Positions 7,167 through 20,155 of a stretch of DNA of 32,267 bases are shown here, piece by piece. The stretch's first letter is position 1. Every line of letters starts with the position of its first letter. The position numbers and the translations under genes were made by a program. The notes below the pieces were generated by a model that did not search any database, was not told where the DNA came from, and was given only the letters and a program-made list of their open reading frames with translations. This stretch comes from Crenobacter oryzisoli. GTDB taxonomy: Bacteria; Pseudomonadota; Gammaproteobacteria; Burkholderiales; Chromobacteriaceae. The DNA is taken from positions 1 to 32,267 of the forward strand of contig NZ_JAUEDK010000051.1 of assembly GCF_030385785.1 (NCBI RefSeq), read 5' to 3'.

Positions 7167-8240
7167 ATGACACGCCCTGTCTGTGTAGACATCGACCTTG
7201 CAGCCATACGACACAACTACTTGGTCTGTAAACAAAAAGCACCCAACTCGCGCACCTTCGCCGTGATCAAGGCCGACGCCTACGGCCACGGCAGCCTGGT
7301 GGTCGCCCAAGCGCTGGCCGACGTTGCCGACGGCTTCGCGCTGCTCAACATCGAGGACGCGTTACGCTTGCGCGATGCTGGCATTACCCAGCCCATCTTG
7401 CTGCTAGAAGGCCCGTTCGACACCGCCGAAGTCACCGCGATGAGCGAATACCGCCTGATCTGCGCGATCCACAGCGATCATCAGCTCGACTGGCTACGCC
7501 ATGCGCCACTGCCCAGGCCGCTAGAAGTCTGGCTCAAACTCAACAGCGGCATGAACCGCCTGGGCTTCAAGCCGCAACGGCTTCCCGAGCTGCTTGCCAC
7601 GCTCGCCTCGCTGCCTGCCATCATGCCAACCACCGTGATGACCCACTTCGCTACCGCCGATGACGCACGCGGCATCGCAACGCAGTGGCCGAGCTTCACC
7701 GCGGCGACCCGCTCCTGCGGCCTCGCACTCAGCGCCGCCAACTCGGCCGCGCTGTTCGCCTATCCCGAATGCTTCGCCGACGTGGTCAGGCCGGGGCTGG
7801 TACTGTATGGCGCCTCCCCCTTCGACGGTCAGACCGGCGCTGAACTCGGACTTAAACCCGCGATGACGTTGCGCGCCGATATCATCGCCGTCCAGGAACT
7901 GCAAACTGGCGACAGCGTGGGCTATGGCTCGCTGTTCTGCGCGGAGCGGCCGATGCGGATCGGCGTGGTCGCCTGCGGCTACGCCGACGGCTACCCACGC
8001 ATCGTACCGACCGGCACCCCGGTCAGCGTCGACGGACAACCCAGTCGCACCATAGGGCGAGTCTCGATGGACATGCTGACCGTCGATCTGACCGAACTGC
8101 CCCTGGCTGGCGTCGGCAGTCGGGTCGAACTGTGGGGGCCAAATGTGCCGATCGAATGGGTCGCCGCCGCAGCCGGCACGCTCGCCTACGAGCTGATGTG
8201 CGCGATCACCGCGCGGGTACCGCGCCGCCTGCTGAGCTAG
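7167..8240 (+). CDS. alr: Alanine racemase
   Basis: A 357-residue PLP enzyme that makes D-alanine for peptidoglycan. The PLP-binding lysine is Lys35 in AVIKADAYGHG. The second catalytic base, Tyr253, lies in DSVGYGSLF, and GYADGYPR follows at 271-278. Length and both domains (TIM barrel plus C-terminal beta domain) are normal. ATG 7167 gives the canonical start (PVCVDIDLAAIRHNY). It is a single gene, convergent with glmM. Confidence 0.97.
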   Translation: MTRPVCVDIDLAAIRHNYLVCKQKAPNSRTFAVIKADAYGHGSLVVAQALADVADGFALLNIEDALRLRDAGITQPILLLEGPFDTAEVTAMSEYRLICAIHSDHQLDWLRHAPLPRPLEVWLKLNSGMNRLGFKPQRLPELLATLASLPAIMPTTVMTHFATADDARGIATQWPSFTAATRSCGLALSAANSAALFAYPECFADVVRPGLVLYGASPFDGQTGAELGLKPAMTLRADIIAVQELQTGDSVGYGSLFCAERPMRIGVVACGYADGYPRIVPTGTPVSVDGQPSRTIGRVSMDMLTVDLTELPLAGVGSRVELWGPNVPIEWVAAAAGTLAYELMCAITARVPRRLLS

Positions 8241-8284
8241 CCGACCCGAATCGCATCGTTCAGACGATTCTGCTAACTATGCCA

Positions 8285-8307
8285 AACGCCGCGTCCCACG
8301 CGGCGTT
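8285..8307. terminator. Hairpin between alr and glmM
   Basis: AACGCCGCGT, loop CCC, ACGCGGCGTT. The stem is strong but the T run is poor. It lies between convergent genes. Confidence 0.6.
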
Positions 8308-8320
8308 CCTGCTCTACCGT

Positions 8321-9658
8321 TCAGGCCGCTGCCTGCTCGATCGCCCCGGCAATGTCGCGGGCCCAGCGTTCAGCCAATGCCGCCTCGTCCGCCTCGACCA
8401 TCACCCGTACCACCGGCTCCGTGCCGGATGGACGCAGCACCACCCGGCCGCGCCCGGCCAGTGCGGCCTCGGCGTCGGCGAGGCGTTCGGCCGACGCACG
8501 CTTCCAATCTTGGCCGTTCAGGCGCACGTTGATCAGCGTCTGGGGGAACGGCTGCCAGTCGCGGCACACATCGGCCAGCTCCATCTGCAGCTCGGCCAGG
8601 CTGTTGAACACCTGCAGCGCCGAGATGATGCCGTCGCCGGTCGAATGCTGGTCGAGACACAGCACATGGCCCGACGCCTCGCCGCCGACCTGCCAGCCGT
8701 TGGCGTGGAGCAGCTCCAGCACATAACGGTCGCCGACCTTGGCACGGGCGAACGGCACCCCCTGTTCGGCCAACGCCAGCTCCATCGCCATATTGGTCAT
8801 CACCGTGCCGACCACACCGCCCTTCAGCTCGCCGCGCGCGGCGCGCGCCTTCGCGATCACATAGATAAGCTGATCGCCGTCGTAGCTGACGCCATTGCGG
8901 TCGACCATGATCAGGCGATCGCCGTCGCCGTCAAGCGCGACGCCGTAGTCGGCCGCATGCTCGAGCACCGCCTGCTGCAACGTCTCCGGATGGGTCGCGC
9001 CGACCTTGTCGTTGATGTTGTAGCCGGACGGCTCGCCGCCGATCACGACCACATCGGCGCCCAACTCGTGGAACACTTTTGGCGCAATGTGGTACGTGGC
9101 GCCGTGCGCGCAGTCGACCACAATCTTCAAACCGCGCAGGTTGCGGTCGTTCGGGAAGCCGCTCTTGCAGAACTCAATATAGCGGTCGGCCGCGCCGTCG
9201 ATGCGGCGCGCCCGGCCAAGCTCGAGCGACGGCTTCGTGTCCATCGGATGCTCGAGCATCGCCTCGATTTCGAGTTCGAGCGCATCGTCGAGCTTCTTGC
9301 CGCCTTCGGCAAAGAACTTGATGCCATTATCCTGAAAGGCATTGTGCGACGCCGAAATCATCACACCGGCCGACAGGCGCAGCGCACGGGTGAGGTAGGC
9401 GATGCCCGGTGTCGGCAGCGGGCCGGTCAACAGCACATTGACCCCCGCGGCGGTGAAACCGGCCTGCAGCGCGGCCTCGAGCATGTAGCCGGAAATCCGT
9501 GTGTCCTTGCCGATCAGCACGGTCGGACGGGTCTGCGCCTCGTGATTCACCAGCACGCGGCCGGCCGCATAACCGAGCTTCAACACGAATTCGGGCGTGA
9601 TCGGAAAACGGCCAACCTCGCCGCGCACGCCGTCGGTCCCAAAGTATTTACGAGCCAT
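8321..9658 (-). CDS. glmM: Phosphoglucosamine mutase
   Basis: A 445-residue enzyme that converts glucosamine-6-phosphate to glucosamine-1-phosphate for UDP-GlcNAc, peptidoglycan and LPS. It begins [16 protein letters not shown]. The phosphoserine loop [12 protein letters not shown] spans 101-112, the metal loop DGDGDR lies near 240, and the phosphate-binding [12 protein letters not shown] lies near the C-terminus. The frame continues open upstream to 10087 over the folP end, but ATG 9658 gives the exact family start. It follows folP by 116 bases, an order conserved in Proteobacteria (ftsH-folP-glmM). Confidence 0.97.
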   Translation of the reverse strand: MARKYFGTDGVRGEVGRFPITPEFVLKLGYAAGRVLVNHEAQTRPTVLIGKDTRISGYMLEAALQAGFTAAGVNVLLTGPLPTPGIAYLTRALRLSAGVMISASHNAFQDNGIKFFAEGGKKLDDALELEIEAMLEHPMDTKPSLELGRARRIDGAADRYIEFCKSGFPNDRNLRGLKIVVDCAHGATYHIAPKVFHELGADVVVIGGEPSGYNINDKVGATHPETLQQAVLEHAADYGVALDGDGDRLIMVDRNGVSYDGDQLIYVIAKARAARGELKGGVVGTVMTNMAMELALAEQGVPFARAKVGDRYVLELLHANGWQVGGEASGHVLCLDQHSTGDGIISALQVFNSLAELQMELADVCRDWQPFPQTLINVRLNGQDWKRASAERLADAEAALAGRGRVVLRPSGTEPVVRVMVEADEAALAERWARDIAGAIEQAAA

Positions 9659-9774
9659 CGAAGCAATATCCTGAAAAAACTGCGGTAGTGTACCGTGCCC
9701 CATCCCGGTTAGGGCGTTCCCAGCCGACGGCCGGGGAGGCGAAGTATATGACGAAACGATGACGTGTTTTGTTC

Positions 9775-10605
9775 TTACAACGCCGCCAGCACCTGCAGCG
9801 CCTGGCGCGTGGCCTTCACGTCGTGCACGCGAATGATTTTGGCGCCGCGGCGAGCCGACTCCAGCGCCACCGCCACGCTCGCGCCCAGTCGCTCGACCGG
9901 TACCGCTTCGCCGGTGATCGCGCCAAGCATCGACTTGCGCGACATGCCAACCAGCAGTGGCACACCGGCACGGTGCTCCAGTTCCGGCAGTTCGCGCAGC
10001 AGCGCGAGGTTGTGCTCCAGCGTCTTGCCAAAGCCGAAGCCAGGATCGGCCAACAGCCGCTCGACGGCGATACCGGCATCGATGCACAGTCTCACCCGGC
10101 GCCCCAGATAGTTACCCACCTCGGCGACCACGTCGTCGTAATCGGGTTTGTCCTGCATCGTATCCGGGTTGCCCTGCTTGTGCATCAGGCACACCGCCAC
10201 GTTGGCCGAAGCGGCAGCAAGCTCGAGCGCGCCATCATCCTCCAGCGCCGACACGTCGTTGATCAGGTCGAGCGCTCCGGTGGCGAGCGCAGCGCGCATC
10301 ACGCTGGCGCGGCGGGTGTCCAGCGACAGCGGCACCCCGAGACCGGCCAGCTTTTCCAGCACTGGCAATACCCGCTCCAGTTCCTCGTCGGGGCTGACGT
10401 AGGGTGCGTTCGGCCGGGTCGACTCTCCGCCGATATCAATCAGTGCCGCGCCGTCCGCCACCATCTGCTCGGCATGACGCAAAGCGGTTTCAAGTCGGTC
10501 ATAGCGGCCGCCGTCGGAAAACGAATCGGGGGTAACGTTGAGGATGCCCATCACCAACGGTCGGGACAGGTCGAGCCGATAGCGGCCGCACAGCAAAGTG
10601 GTCAT
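9775..10605 (-). CDS. folP: Dihydropteroate synthase
   Basis: A 276-residue folate-pathway enzyme that joins p-aminobenzoate to the pterin pyrophosphate; it is the sulfonamide target. The signatures are [15 protein letters not shown] (16-30), [11 protein letters not shown] and INDVSALED, followed by the [12 protein letters not shown] segment. The frame runs open to 10818 through the ftsH terminator, so ATG 10605 is chosen; it yields a normal N-terminus. It lies downstream of ftsH but behind a strong hairpin. Confidence 0.96.
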   Translation of the reverse strand: MTTLLCGRYRLDLSRPLVMGILNVTPDSFSDGGRYDRLETALRHAEQMVADGAALIDIGGESTRPNAPYVSPDEELERVLPVLEKLAGLGVPLSLDTRRASVMRAALATGALDLINDVSALEDDGALELAAASANVAVCLMHKQGNPDTMQDKPDYDDVVAEVGNYLGRRVRLCIDAGIAVERLLADPGFGFGKTLEHNLALLRELPELEHRAGVPLLVGMSRKSMLGAITGEAVPVERLGASVAVALESARRGAKIIRVHDVKATRQALQVLAAL

Positions 10606-10629
10606 TGCGAGGTATCCGTAGCAAAACAA

Positions 10630-10655
10630 AAGGCGGCAGCGTGCGCTGCCGCCTT
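10630..10655 (-). terminator. Intrinsic terminator after ftsH
   Basis: An 11-bp stem AAGGCGGCAGC/GCTGCCGCCTT with a 4-base loop. It is followed on the minus strand by TTTGTTTTG. It sits between ftsH and folP, 24 bases before the folP start. Confidence 0.8.
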
Positions 10656-10678
10656 GGCGGGAATAGGCAGGAACCGAC

Positions 10679-12586
10679 TTACAGTTCCTGTGCCGGCATT
10701 GTGGTCGGCTCAGGAGCCGACGCGGATGGGCTTCCGCCGCTGGTCGGCGTGTAACCGTTGCCCGGCTTCGGTGGGCGCGGCGGCCTGCCGGCCATGATAT
10801 CGTCGATCTGCTCGGCATCGATGGTTTCCCACTCGAGCAGCGCGGCGGTCATCGCCTCGACCTTATCGCGGTTCTCGTCGAGCAGTCGGCGCGCCAGCGT
10901 GTACTGTTCGTCGATGATGCGACGGATCTCGCTGTCGACCTGCTGCATCGTCGCCTCGGACAGGTTCTTGTGCGTGGTGACCGAGCGGCCGAGGAACACC
11001 TCACCCTCGTTCTCGCCGTATACCATCGGGCCGAGCTTGTCGCTCATGCCGTAGCGGGTCACCATGTCGCGCGCCATCTGGGTCGCCCGTTCGAAGTCGT
11101 TCGAAGCGCCGGTAGTCATCTGGTTCATGAACAGCTCTTCGGCGATCCGGCCGCCGAACAAGATCGCAACGCGATCAAGCAGGTACTGGCGGTCGTAGGC
11201 GTAGCGGTCCTCTTCCGGCAGCTGCATCGTCACGCCCAGCGCACGGCCGCGCGGAATGATGGTGACCTTGTGCACCGGGTCGGACTTCGGTAAGAGCTTG
11301 GCGACCACCGCGTGACCGGATTCGTGGTAGGCGGTGTTCCTCTTCTCGTCCTCGGTCATCACCATGCTGCGGCGCTCGGCGCCCATCATGATCTTGTCCT
11401 TGGCGGCCTCGAAGTCCTCCATGTCGACCAGCCGCTTGTTCCGGCGCGCCGCGAACAGTGCGGCCTCGTTCACCAGGTTGGCCAGGTCGGCGCCGGAAAA
11501 GCCCGGCGTGCCACGCGCGATGATCGGCGCGTCGACATCGGCGGCCACCGGTACCTTGCGCATGTGCACGGACAGGATCTGCTCGCGACCACGGATGTCC
11601 GGCAGCGGCACCACCACCTGGCGGTCGAAACGGCCCGGGCGCTGCAGCGCCGGGTCGAGCACGTCCGGACGGTTGGTCGCAGCGATCACGATCACGGTAG
11701 TATTGGTTTCAAAACCATCCATCTCGACCAAGAGCTGATTCAGCGTCTGTTCACGCTCGTCGTTGCCACCGCCGAGGCCGGCACCACGCTGGCGGCCAAC
11801 CGCGTCGATTTCGTCGATGAAGATAATGCACGGCGAATTTTTCTTCGCCTGCTCGAACATGTCGCGCACGCGGGCCGCGCCGACACCGACGAACATTTCG
11901 ACGAAATCGGAGCCGGAAATACTGAAGAACGGCACCTTGGCTTCGCCTGCGATGGCCTTGGCAAGCAGCGTCTTACCGGTACCCGGAGAGCCGCACAGCA
12001 AGATGCCGCGCGGGATACGGCCGCCCAGGCTCTGGTAGCGAGTCGGGTCACGCAGGTAGTCGACGATTTCCTTCACTTCCTCCTTGGCTTCATCGCAACC
12101 GGCGACGTCCTGGAAGGTGACGGTATTGGTGTCCTGGTCGAGCATGCGGGCCTTGCTCTTGCCGAACGAGAATGCCCCGCCCTTGCCGCCGCCCTGCATC
12201 TGGCGCATGAAGAATACCCAGACGCCGATCAACAGCAGCATCGGGAACCAGCTGATGAAGATGTTCATCAACAGGCTCGGCTCTTCTTCCGGCTTGGCGG
12301 CGAAGCGCACGTTGTTCTTGATCAGGTCGTCGACCAGCTGCGGGTCGTACGGCGCATAGGTCGCGAAGGTGGTGCCGTCGGTGCGCTTACCCTTGAGCCA
12401 TTGGCCACGCAGCGGATGGCCCTCGATGGTCAGCGACTGTACCTTGCCGGACTCCACGTCGCTGATGAACTGGGAGTATTCGACCTGATTCTGCGCATCC
12501 TGGCGCTTATTGAACTGGTTGAATACTGTCATCAGCACCAGCCCGATAATCACCCAGATGGCGATATTCTTACCAATATTGTTCAC
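10679..12586 (-). CDS. ftsH: ATP-dependent zinc metalloprotease FtsH
   Basis: A 635-residue membrane-anchored AAA+ protease that degrades misfolded membrane proteins and regulators such as LpxC. Transmembrane segments lie at about 8-24 and 107-127, with a periplasmic domain between. Walker A (GSPGTGKT) is at 199-206, Walker B (IIFIDEID) at 254-261, the second region of homology ([19 protein letters not shown]) at about 304-322, and the zinc site HESGH at 421-425. The C-terminus has a Pro-rich tail. Translation starts at GTG 12586, set by AAGGAG nine bases upstream. It follows rlmE by 79 bases, the usual rlmE-ftsH order. Confidence 0.98.
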   Translation of the reverse strand: MNNIGKNIAIWVIIGLVLMTVFNQFNKRQDAQNQVEYSQFISDVESGKVQSLTIEGHPLRGQWLKGKRTDGTTFATYAPYDPQLVDDLIKNNVRFAAKPEEEPSLLMNIFISWFPMLLLIGVWVFFMRQMQGGGKGGAFSFGKSKARMLDQDTNTVTFQDVAGCDEAKEEVKEIVDYLRDPTRYQSLGGRIPRGILLCGSPGTGKTLLAKAIAGEAKVPFFSISGSDFVEMFVGVGAARVRDMFEQAKKNSPCIIFIDEIDAVGRQRGAGLGGGNDEREQTLNQLLVEMDGFETNTTVIVIAATNRPDVLDPALQRPGRFDRQVVVPLPDIRGREQILSVHMRKVPVAADVDAPIIARGTPGFSGADLANLVNEAALFAARRNKRLVDMEDFEAAKDKIMMGAERRSMVMTEDEKRNTAYHESGHAVVAKLLPKSDPVHKVTIIPRGRALGVTMQLPEEDRYAYDRQYLLDRVAILFGGRIAEELFMNQMTTGASNDFERATQMARDMVTRYGMSDKLGPMVYGENEGEVFLGRSVTTHKNLSEATMQQVDSEIRRIIDEQYTLARRLLDENRDKVEAMTAALLEWETIDAEQIDDIMAGRPPRPPKPGNGYTPTSGGSPSASAPEPTTMPAQEL

Positions 12587-12595
12587 TCGATGGGA

Positions 12596-12601
12596 CTCCT
12601 T
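12596..12601 (-). promoter_or_regulatory. Ribosome binding site fixing the GTG start of ftsH
   Basis: A full AAGGAG on the minus strand, nine bases before GTG 12586. No ATG at a suitable spacing competes. Confidence 0.7.
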
Positions 12602-12665
12602 TGCGCCCTGACGCTTTCTGTGGCCCGTGTCATTTAACGAATTGTAAACCCGCCCCTCTGGAATG

Positions 12666-13283
12666 TCAGCGCCGAGACTTGCCCAGAAGATAGATTTCGT
12701 TGGAACGGTCGCGCGAGGCCTTGGGCTTGCGGCTGACCACTTCGACGAAAAGCTCGCGCATCGCCTTCAGATAATCCTGGAACTCGCTGCCCTGAAACAC
12801 TTTGACGAGAAAATGGCCGCCCGGTTTCAAATGATCGCGGGCAAACTCCAGCGCCAGTTCGGTCAGGTGGAAGCTGCGGGCCTGATCGATCGCGCTCATT
12901 CCGGAGATATTGGGGGCCATATCGGAAATAACAAGGTCCAGCGCACGCCCGCCAAGTAGACGCACGAACTCGTCGAGCACCTCCTGCTCCCGGAAATCAC
13001 CTTGGATGAAATCGACCCCAGGTAGCGGATCCATCGGCAGAATGTCGAGCGCAAACACCTTGCCCTTGTCACCGACAATCTGCGCGGCCACCTGCGACCA
13101 ACTGCCCGGCGCGCTGCCGAGGTCAGCGAGCACGGTGCCGGGGCGGATTAGCTTGTCCTTCTCGTTGATTTCCAACAGTTTGTAGGCGGCACGCGAGCGG
13201 TAGCCGTCCTTTTGCGCCTGATGGACATAATGGTCGTGAACGTGTTCGGAGAGCCACGCCTTGCTGGTTTTGGATCTTGCCAT
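12666..13283 (-). CDS. rlmE: 23S rRNA (uridine-2'-O)-methyltransferase RlmE
   Basis: A 205-residue FtsJ-type SAM methyltransferase that modifies U2552 of 23S rRNA late in 50S assembly. It opens [17 protein letters not shown] and has the SAM motif [13 protein letters not shown] near residue 58. The K-D-K-E catalytic set is visible in [29 protein letters not shown] and SNEIYLLG. The frame is open to 13382, but ATG 13283 gives the standard family start. It is divergent from yhbY and followed by ftsH. Confidence 0.97.
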   Translation of the reverse strand: MARSKTSKAWLSEHVHDHYVHQAQKDGYRSRAAYKLLEINEKDKLIRPGTVLADLGSAPGSWSQVAAQIVGDKGKVFALDILPMDPLPGVDFIQGDFREQEVLDEFVRLLGGRALDLVISDMAPNISGMSAIDQARSFHLTELALEFARDHLKPGGHFLVKVFQGSEFQDYLKAMRELFVEVVSRKPKASRDRSNEIYLLGKSRR

Positions 13284-13401
13284 GCTGTTTCTGTCTGCAC
13301 GGGCGCTGCTCGCACCCGGGTGATTCGGTGACCGGTCAGTACCGATCGTAACGGAAAGTCGGCAGTGCTGTCGTGTTTTCACCCGCCGTCGACCCCGACC
13401 T

Positions 13402-13430
13402 TTGGGAAAGCGGGCAAAGTTTAGTAGAAT
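13402..13430 (+). promoter_or_regulatory. Predicted yhbY promoter
   Basis: TTGGGA (13402-13407), a 17-base spacer and TAGAAT (13425-13430), with the ATG 27 bases downstream. Confidence 0.55.
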
Positions 13431-13456
13431 CCGGGTTTATTCAGGATACCCTACCC

Positions 13457-13780
13457 ATGAAAATCGAGTTGACTACGACCGAACGTCAGTACCTGAAAGG
13501 GCTGGCCCATGGTCTGAACCCGGTGGTGATGATTGGCAGCAACGGCCTGACCGAAGCGGTGATCCGCGAAGTGGCCGTCAACCTCGATGCCCACGAGCTG
13601 ATCAAGGTGCGCGTGCTCGGCGACGACCGCGATGCCCGTGTCGCCATGTACGAGCAATTGTGCGACGAGCTCGGCGCAGCCCCCGTACAGCACATTGGCA
13701 AACTCCTGGTGCTGTGGCGTCCGTCCGACAAGGAAAAGATCGTTCTGCCCAAGCCGAGCAAGAAAAAAGCGGCCAAATAA
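13457..13780 (+). CDS. yhbY: YhbY/CRS1-YhbY (CRM) domain RNA-binding protein
   Basis: A 107-residue single CRM-domain protein that associates with pre-50S ribosomes in E. coli. It shows TTTERQYLKGLAHGLNPVV, then the GxxG-type loop IGSNGLTEAV, HELIKVRV and a Lys-rich tail (PKPSKKKAAK). ATG 13457 is preferred over the upstream open frame at 13373 because it gives the compact domain and lies after a clear promoter. It is divergent from rlmE; both serve large-subunit biogenesis. Confidence 0.95.
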   Translation: MKIELTTTERQYLKGLAHGLNPVVMIGSNGLTEAVIREVAVNLDAHELIKVRVLGDDRDARVAMYEQLCDELGAAPVQHIGKLLVLWRPSDKEKIVLPKPSKKKAAK

Positions 13781-13799
13781 GCGCCCTCTTCTCGAAGAC

Positions 13800-13826
13800 A
13801 AAAGCGGTGGCCAAGCCACCGCTTTT
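13800..13826 (+). terminator. Intrinsic terminator after yhbY
   Basis: AAAAGCGGTGGC, loop CAA, GCCACCGCTTTT followed by ATTTTA. It is usable in both directions, between convergent yhbY and the DUF4149 gene. Confidence 0.9.
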
Positions 13827-13868
13827 ATTTTATCCGTTCAGCTGACCCCGATTGCTGATCGGCGCGGC

Positions 13869-14300
13869 TTAACTGTCTCTTTTGAGCACGTAGACCAAGC
13901 CGAGCAAGCTCTGTACCAGATAGATCAGGCTGGAGATCGCGTGCCAGGTGGCGAAGCCGCCGCCGAACATACCCTGTGCCGCGTGGTTCATCCCCTGCTT
14001 GAGCTGGGCGATGATAGGCGTGACGGCGAACTGGTTGATCACCGTACAGGCGAGCATACCGAACGCTACCCAGAACAGGGCGCCCTTCACGCCGCTAACC
14101 CCGTCGCGCCAGACGATATCGACCAGCAGCAGAATGCCGCAGATCAAGCCCACCCAGCCAAGCACGGCGAAAATCCGCCCCGCCACCATGCCGGCGGTGA
14201 CCCGGTCTAGCGAGGCAAACAGCAAGGGGGCCACCATCAGCCCGACTATCCACATGCCGCCAATCCACAACGTTGCGGCGATGGCGCGTATCCAGTTCAT
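13869..14300 (-). CDS. DUF4149 family membrane protein
   Basis: A 143-residue inner-membrane protein with four hydrophobic helices (about 5-25, 40-62, 73-93 and 118-138). It matches the DUF4149 family, which in betaproteobacteria often lies beside greA. No function is assigned. A GGAGG precedes the ATG at 14300. It starts 23 bases after the greA stop and so is probably co-transcribed with greA. Confidence 0.88.
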   Translation of the reverse strand: MNWIRAIAATLWIGGMWIVGLMVAPLLFASLDRVTAGMVAGRIFAVLGWVGLICGILLLVDIVWRDGVSGVKGALFWVAFGMLACTVINQFAVTPIIAQLKQGMNHAAQGMFGGGFATWHAISSLIYLVQSLLGLVYVLKRDS

Positions 14301-14323
14301 GCAGCCTCCCGGGTTCGGACCGA

Positions 14324-14800
14324 TTAGCGGTAATGCACTTCCAGCACTTCGTATTCGCGGATGCCGCCAGGCGCCATCACCTCGGCAACGTCACCGGCTT
14401 CCTTGCCGATCAGGGCGCGAGCGATCGGCGAATTCACCGACACCTTGCCGAGCTTAATGTCCGCCTCATCGTCGCCGACGATCTGGTAGGTCACGCTGTC
14501 CTCGGACTCCATGTCCATCAGGTCGACGGTAGTGCCGAACACGATGCGACCGTCGGCGTCGAGTTCGGCCGGATTGATGATCTGTGCATTCGACAGCTTG
14601 CCTTCCAGTTCGGCGATACGGCCTTCGACGAAGGCTTGGCGCTCCTTGGCTGCCTCATATTCGGCGTTCTCGGACAGGTCGCCATGCGAGCGGGCCTCGG
14701 CGATCGCTTCGATCACGCTGGGGCGCTCCACGCTTTTCAAGCGCTGTAGCTCTTCCTTGAGCAGCTCCGCGCCACGCACGGTCAACGGGACTTTAATCAT
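14324..14800 (-). CDS. greA: Transcription elongation factor GreA
   Basis: A 158-residue factor that rescues backtracked RNA polymerase by stimulating transcript cleavage. It has an N-terminal coiled coil (residues 8-75) with the tip acidic pair Asp41 and Glu44 in GDLSENAEY. An FKBP-like C-terminal domain has the ISPIA-like [11 protein letters not shown] segment. The frame stays open to 14923 through the carB terminator; ATG 14800 gives the exact family start. It lies downstream of carB behind a hairpin, as in many Proteobacteria. Confidence 0.97.
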   Translation of the reverse strand: MIKVPLTVRGAELLKEELQRLKSVERPSVIEAIAEARSHGDLSENAEYEAAKERQAFVEGRIAELEGKLSNAQIINPAELDADGRIVFGTTVDLMDMESEDSVTYQIVGDDEADIKLGKVSVNSPIARALIGKEAGDVAEVMAPGGIREYEVLEVHYR

Positions 14801-14846
14801 GGGTTTCTCTCCAGGGCGGCCGGGCCGCCTGCGATACAAAAAACGC

Positions 14847-14871
14847 AAGCCGCCGTACAGGACGGCGGCTT
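14847..14871 (-). terminator. Intrinsic terminator after carB
   Basis: A 10-bp stem AAGCCGCCGT/ACGGCGGCTT with a 5-base loop, followed on the minus strand by GCGTTTTTTG. A second GC-rich palindrome (about 14816-14829) sits between it and the greA ribosome binding site. Confidence 0.75.
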
Positions 14872-14948
14872 GGCTGATGCTTGATTTGCCAAAGATTGTA
14901 ACGGGAAACGGCGTCCGGTTCAAAGAGGGACCGAACGCCGCCCGTCAT

Positions 14949-18164
<3,216 letters not shown>

Positions 18165-18195
18165 CGCTCTATCTCGATATTCAATTCGGTGTTGC

Positions 18196-18846
18196 TTAAT
18201 TCAGGCTGGCTGCGGCCAGCTTGGCCCCAAAGCCCAGGAACAGTACGCCCACCCCGCCGGTTGCCGCGCCGGCCAACCTACGCCGGGCGCGGAATGCCGC
18301 CGCCAGGCGCACACCGGCCAGGATCAGCACAGTCAGATAGGTGGCACTGCAGGCCTGCACGATCAACCCGAGCGCGACGAAGGTCAGCGCCGGATGCGAG
18401 TAGGCAGGGTCGACGAACTGCACGAAAAACGACAGGAAGAACAGGATCGCCTTGGGGTTCATCAGGCTGATCGACAGCGCCCGGGTGAACGGGTTGCGCA
18501 TGTCCACCGCCAGAGCCGCCGAGCCGGTGTCGACCGGCGCCGGGGCGGACCAGCTCTTGACCGCTCCCTTCAGCATGTTGACGCCGACCCACGCCAGGTA
18601 TGCCGCACCAGCGTACTTCAGCACCAGAAACAGCCCCGGCAGCGCCTTCAACAGCGACGCAGCTCCCGCCGCAGTGGCGAGCATCAACATCGCGTCGCCG
18701 GTGAACACCCCGAACGCGCCGACGAAACCGGCCTTCACACCGCGCTGCGCCGCCACAGACAGCACATACAGCGAGTTCGGGCCCGGCAACAGCACGATGA
18801 AGATGGTGCCTATCAGGAAGGTCAGCGGGTCGGTGATCCCCAACAT
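18196..18846 (-). CDS. leuE: LysE/RhtB family amino-acid exporter, LeuE-like
   Basis: A 216-residue inner-membrane exporter. The family signature [12 protein letters not shown] lies near residue 19, followed by [14 protein letters not shown]. The LNPKAILFF-type segment ([18 protein letters not shown]) in the middle is very close to the E. coli leucine exporter LeuE (YeaS). Six hydrophobic segments are expected. AGGAG precedes the ATG at 18846. It sits between carA (24-base gap) and carB (31-base gap) on the same strand, an unusual insertion into a two-gene enzyme operon. Substrate specificity for leucine is inferred from similarity only. Confidence 0.88.
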   Translation of the reverse strand: MLGITDPLTFLIGTIFIVLLPGPNSLYVLSVAAQRGVKAGFVGAFGVFTGDAMLMLATAAGAASLLKALPGLFLVLKYAGAAYLAWVGVNMLKGAVKSWSAPAPVDTGSAALAVDMRNPFTRALSISLMNPKAILFFLSFFVQFVDPAYSHPALTFVALGLIVQACSATYLTVLILAGVRLAAAFRARRRLAGAATGGVGVLFLGFGAKLAAASLN

Positions 18847-18870
18847 GGTCGTTCTCCTGCGTCTTTCTGT

Positions 18871-20001
18871 TTAGCTTCGGCGTTCGGCCAACAACGCAAC
18901 GAAACGGTCAAACAGGTAAGCGACATCGTTCGGGCCCGGGCTCGCTTCCGGGTGGCCCTGGAACGAAAACGCCGGACGGTCGGTCAGCGCGATGCCCTGC
19001 ACGGTGCCGTCGAACAGCGAACGGTGGGTGACGCGCACGTTCGCCGGCAGGCTGGTCTCGTCGACCTGGAAGCCGTGGTTCTGGCTGGTGATCATCACGC
19101 GGCCGGAGTCGAGGTCCTGCACCGGGTGGTTGGCACCGTGGTGACCGAACTTCATCTTCGAGGTCTGGCCGCCGGTCGCTAGGCCGAGCAGCTGGTGGCC
19201 GAGGCAGATGCCGAACACCGGCAGCTTGGTGTCGAGGATTTCCTTGATCGCGGCGATCGCGTAGTCACACGGTTCCGGGTCTCCTGGGCCGTTCGACAGG
19301 AACACGCCGTCCGGGTTGAGCGCCAGCACGTCCTTGGCCGGGGTCTGAGCCGGCACTACGGTCAGGCGGCAGCCGCGCTCGGCCAACATGCGCAGGATGT
19401 TTTGCTTGACGCCGAAGTCGTAGGCGACCACGTGGTACTTCGCCTCGGGCTGGACACCGTAGCCTTCGCCGAGACGCCACTCGCGGGTGTCCCAATGGTA
19501 AGGCTGCTCACAGCTGACCACCTTGGCCAGATCCTGGCCGGCCATCGAGCCGAAGCCCCTGGCCAGCTCCACCGCGCGCGCCTCGTCGAGGTCCTCGCCG
19601 GCCATGATGCAGCCGGCCTGAGCGCCCTTCTCGCGCAACAGGCGGGTGAGCTTGCGAGTGTCGATGTCGGCGATCGCGACAACGTTGTTGGCTTTCAGGT
19701 ATTCCGACAGCGAGTTCTCCGCACGGAAGTTGCTGTGCAACAGCGGCAGATCGCGGATGATCAGACCCGATGCAAAAACGGCGCGGGATTCGGTATCTTC
19801 CGAATTCGCGCCGACATTGCCAATATGGGGATACGTCAGAGTGACGAGTTGCTTGGTATAGGAAGGATCGGTCAGAATCTCCTGATACCCGGTGATGGCG
19901 GTATTGAAGACCACTTCGCCAACGGTGAAACCAGCGGCACCGATGGCAGTGCCTTTGAATATCGTACCGTCAGCCAAGGCAAGAAGTGCGGGCATGGACA
20001 T
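18871..20001 (-). CDS. carA: Carbamoyl-phosphate synthase small subunit
   Basis: A 376-residue glutaminase subunit that feeds ammonia to CarB. The N-terminal CPSase domain runs to about 170. A class I glutamine amidotransferase domain follows, with nucleophile Cys266 (FGICLGHQ) and His350/Glu352 (GHPEASPGP). ATG 20001 is chosen because AGGAG lies seven bases upstream; the next ATG at 19995 is too far from it for best spacing, and the upstream frame to 20028 lacks a site. It carries a structured leader of about 100 bases. Confidence 0.97.
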   Translation of the reverse strand: MSMPALLALADGTIFKGTAIGAAGFTVGEVVFNTAITGYQEILTDPSYTKQLVTLTYPHIGNVGANSEDTESRAVFASGLIIRDLPLLHSNFRAENSLSEYLKANNVVAIADIDTRKLTRLLREKGAQAGCIMAGEDLDEARAVELARGFGSMAGQDLAKVVSCEQPYHWDTREWRLGEGYGVQPEAKYHVVAYDFGVKQNILRMLAERGCRLTVVPAQTPAKDVLALNPDGVFLSNGPGDPEPCDYAIAAIKEILDTKLPVFGICLGHQLLGLATGGQTSKMKFGHHGANHPVQDLDSGRVMITSQNHGFQVDETSLPANVRVTHRSLFDGTVQGIALTDRPAFSFQGHPEASPGPNDVAYLFDRFVALLAERRS

Positions 20002-20008
20002 TGGCTGG

Positions 20009-20013
20009 CTCCT
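20009..20013 (-). promoter_or_regulatory. Ribosome binding site selecting the carA start
   Basis: AGGAG on the minus strand, seven bases before ATG 20001. Confidence 0.6.
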
Positions 20014-20058
20014 GTTTGCTGTTAGCATTTAGTGCTTTTATGATGGCTTTATGCGAAT

Positions 20059-20091
20059 AACGGGACGCAGTGCGGCGGCACTTGTCCCGTT
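20059..20091 (-). promoter_or_regulatory. Hairpin in the carA leader, possible attenuator
   Basis: AACGGGAC pairs with GTCCCGTT (8 bp), and after a small internal bulge AGTGC pairs with GCACT around a 4-base loop. It lies between the predicted carA promoter and the start codon. No T run follows on the minus strand, so it is not a plain terminator. A regulatory role is an inference. Confidence 0.4.
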
Positions 20092-20106
20092 TGGATAAAC
20101 CTTTAA

Positions 20107-20135
20107 ATAATAACGCGATTTTCCCTTTGACACAA
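20107..20135 (-). promoter_or_regulatory. Predicted carA promoter
   Basis: On the minus strand: TTGTGT (20130-20135), a 17-base spacer and TATTAT (20107-20112). Transcription would start near 20100. It begins only 21 bases past the end of the gspN remnant. Confidence 0.5.
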
Positions 20136-20155
20136 CAGCTGGTCGGGTAAATTCG

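Noticed and set aside
8132-9688. A 518-codon plus-strand open frame
   Set aside because: It is antisense to glmM and overlaps the end of alr; composition is that of an antisense shadow.
11312-12637. A 441-codon plus-strand open frame
   Set aside because: It is antisense to ftsH, with no family resemblance.
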